Source: Chrysochromulina tobinii (Eukaryota; Haptophyta; Prymnesiales; Chrysochromulinaceae). From it: DNA of 29,160 nucleotides. The stretch spans positions 1 through 29,160 of the forward strand of contig JWZX01001702.1 in NCBI GenBank assembly GCA_001275005.1, written 5' to 3'. Under the pieces are notes generated by a model, which saw nothing but the letters and a program-made list of their open reading frames with translations, was not told the DNA's origin and did not search any database. Position 1 is the first letter of the stretch, and each line of letters begins with the position of its first letter. Below are positions 28,205 through 29,160 of this stretch, one piece after another. The position numbers and the translations under genes were made by a program.

Positions 28205-29160
<956 letters not shown>

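Overview
The window is nuclear DNA from a GC-rich, compact eukaryotic genome. Direct evidence is a beta-tubulin start at the right edge, a derlin, TFIIIA-type C2H2 zinc fingers, an ARMC6 homologue, and seven short GT-AG introns that can be placed by reading frame. Strong GC at third codon positions, GTGCGC/GTACGC-type donors, an ALDH12-type P5C dehydrogenase (a form known mainly from plants, algae and protists) and a broken copy of a plastid-associated DUF760-type gene point to a unicellular alga. A haptophyte is my best guess, but that is inference.

Layout. 1-1332: no convincing gene, a direct repeat. 1333-2241 (-): zinc-finger protein. 2537-8821 (-): one very large gene for a coiled-coil protein with IQ-like and WW-like domains, seen as two ORFs separated by a repeat-filled intron. 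8891-9567 (+): small protein with an EF-hand-like segment, divergent from it. 10185-11988 (-): ALDH12-type P5C dehydrogenase. 12484-14237 (-): ARMC6-like protein, divergent from 14617-15021 (+), a small unknown. 15399-16115 (-): derlin, divergent from 16401-16853 (+), another unknown. 17388-18191 (-): METTL21-like methyltransferase. 18740-19102 (-): small protein with a VP..GQ..VP motif and a His/Gln/Pro repeat, divergent from 19325-21318 (+), a coiled-coil protein with Sfi1-like W-containing repeats. 22174-23361 (+): secreted CUB/VWD-like protein. 24175-25177 (-): frameshifted, 5'-truncated DUF760-like pseudogene directly behind 25170-26861 (-), an ankyrin-repeat protein. 27186-28204 (+): signal-peptide gene with a disrupted middle. 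28891-29160 (+): beta-tubulin N-terminus, running off the window.

The genes do not form a pathway or operon. Several are cytoskeletal or cilium-compatible (beta-tubulin, the Sfi1-like protein, the IQ/WW coiled-coil protein), the rest are housekeeping, and four pairs are head-to-head with 70-380 bp between start codons.

The most interesting signal is in the introns. Five of seven carry short internal tandem repeats. Two introns in unrelated genes share the same CTGAT-containing decamer. Three introns have one splice junction copied at the other end, as expected if the intron arose by local duplication or by insertion with target duplication. This looks like a set of recently gained, minisatellite-filled introns in which each repeat unit offers a branch-point-like CTGAT.
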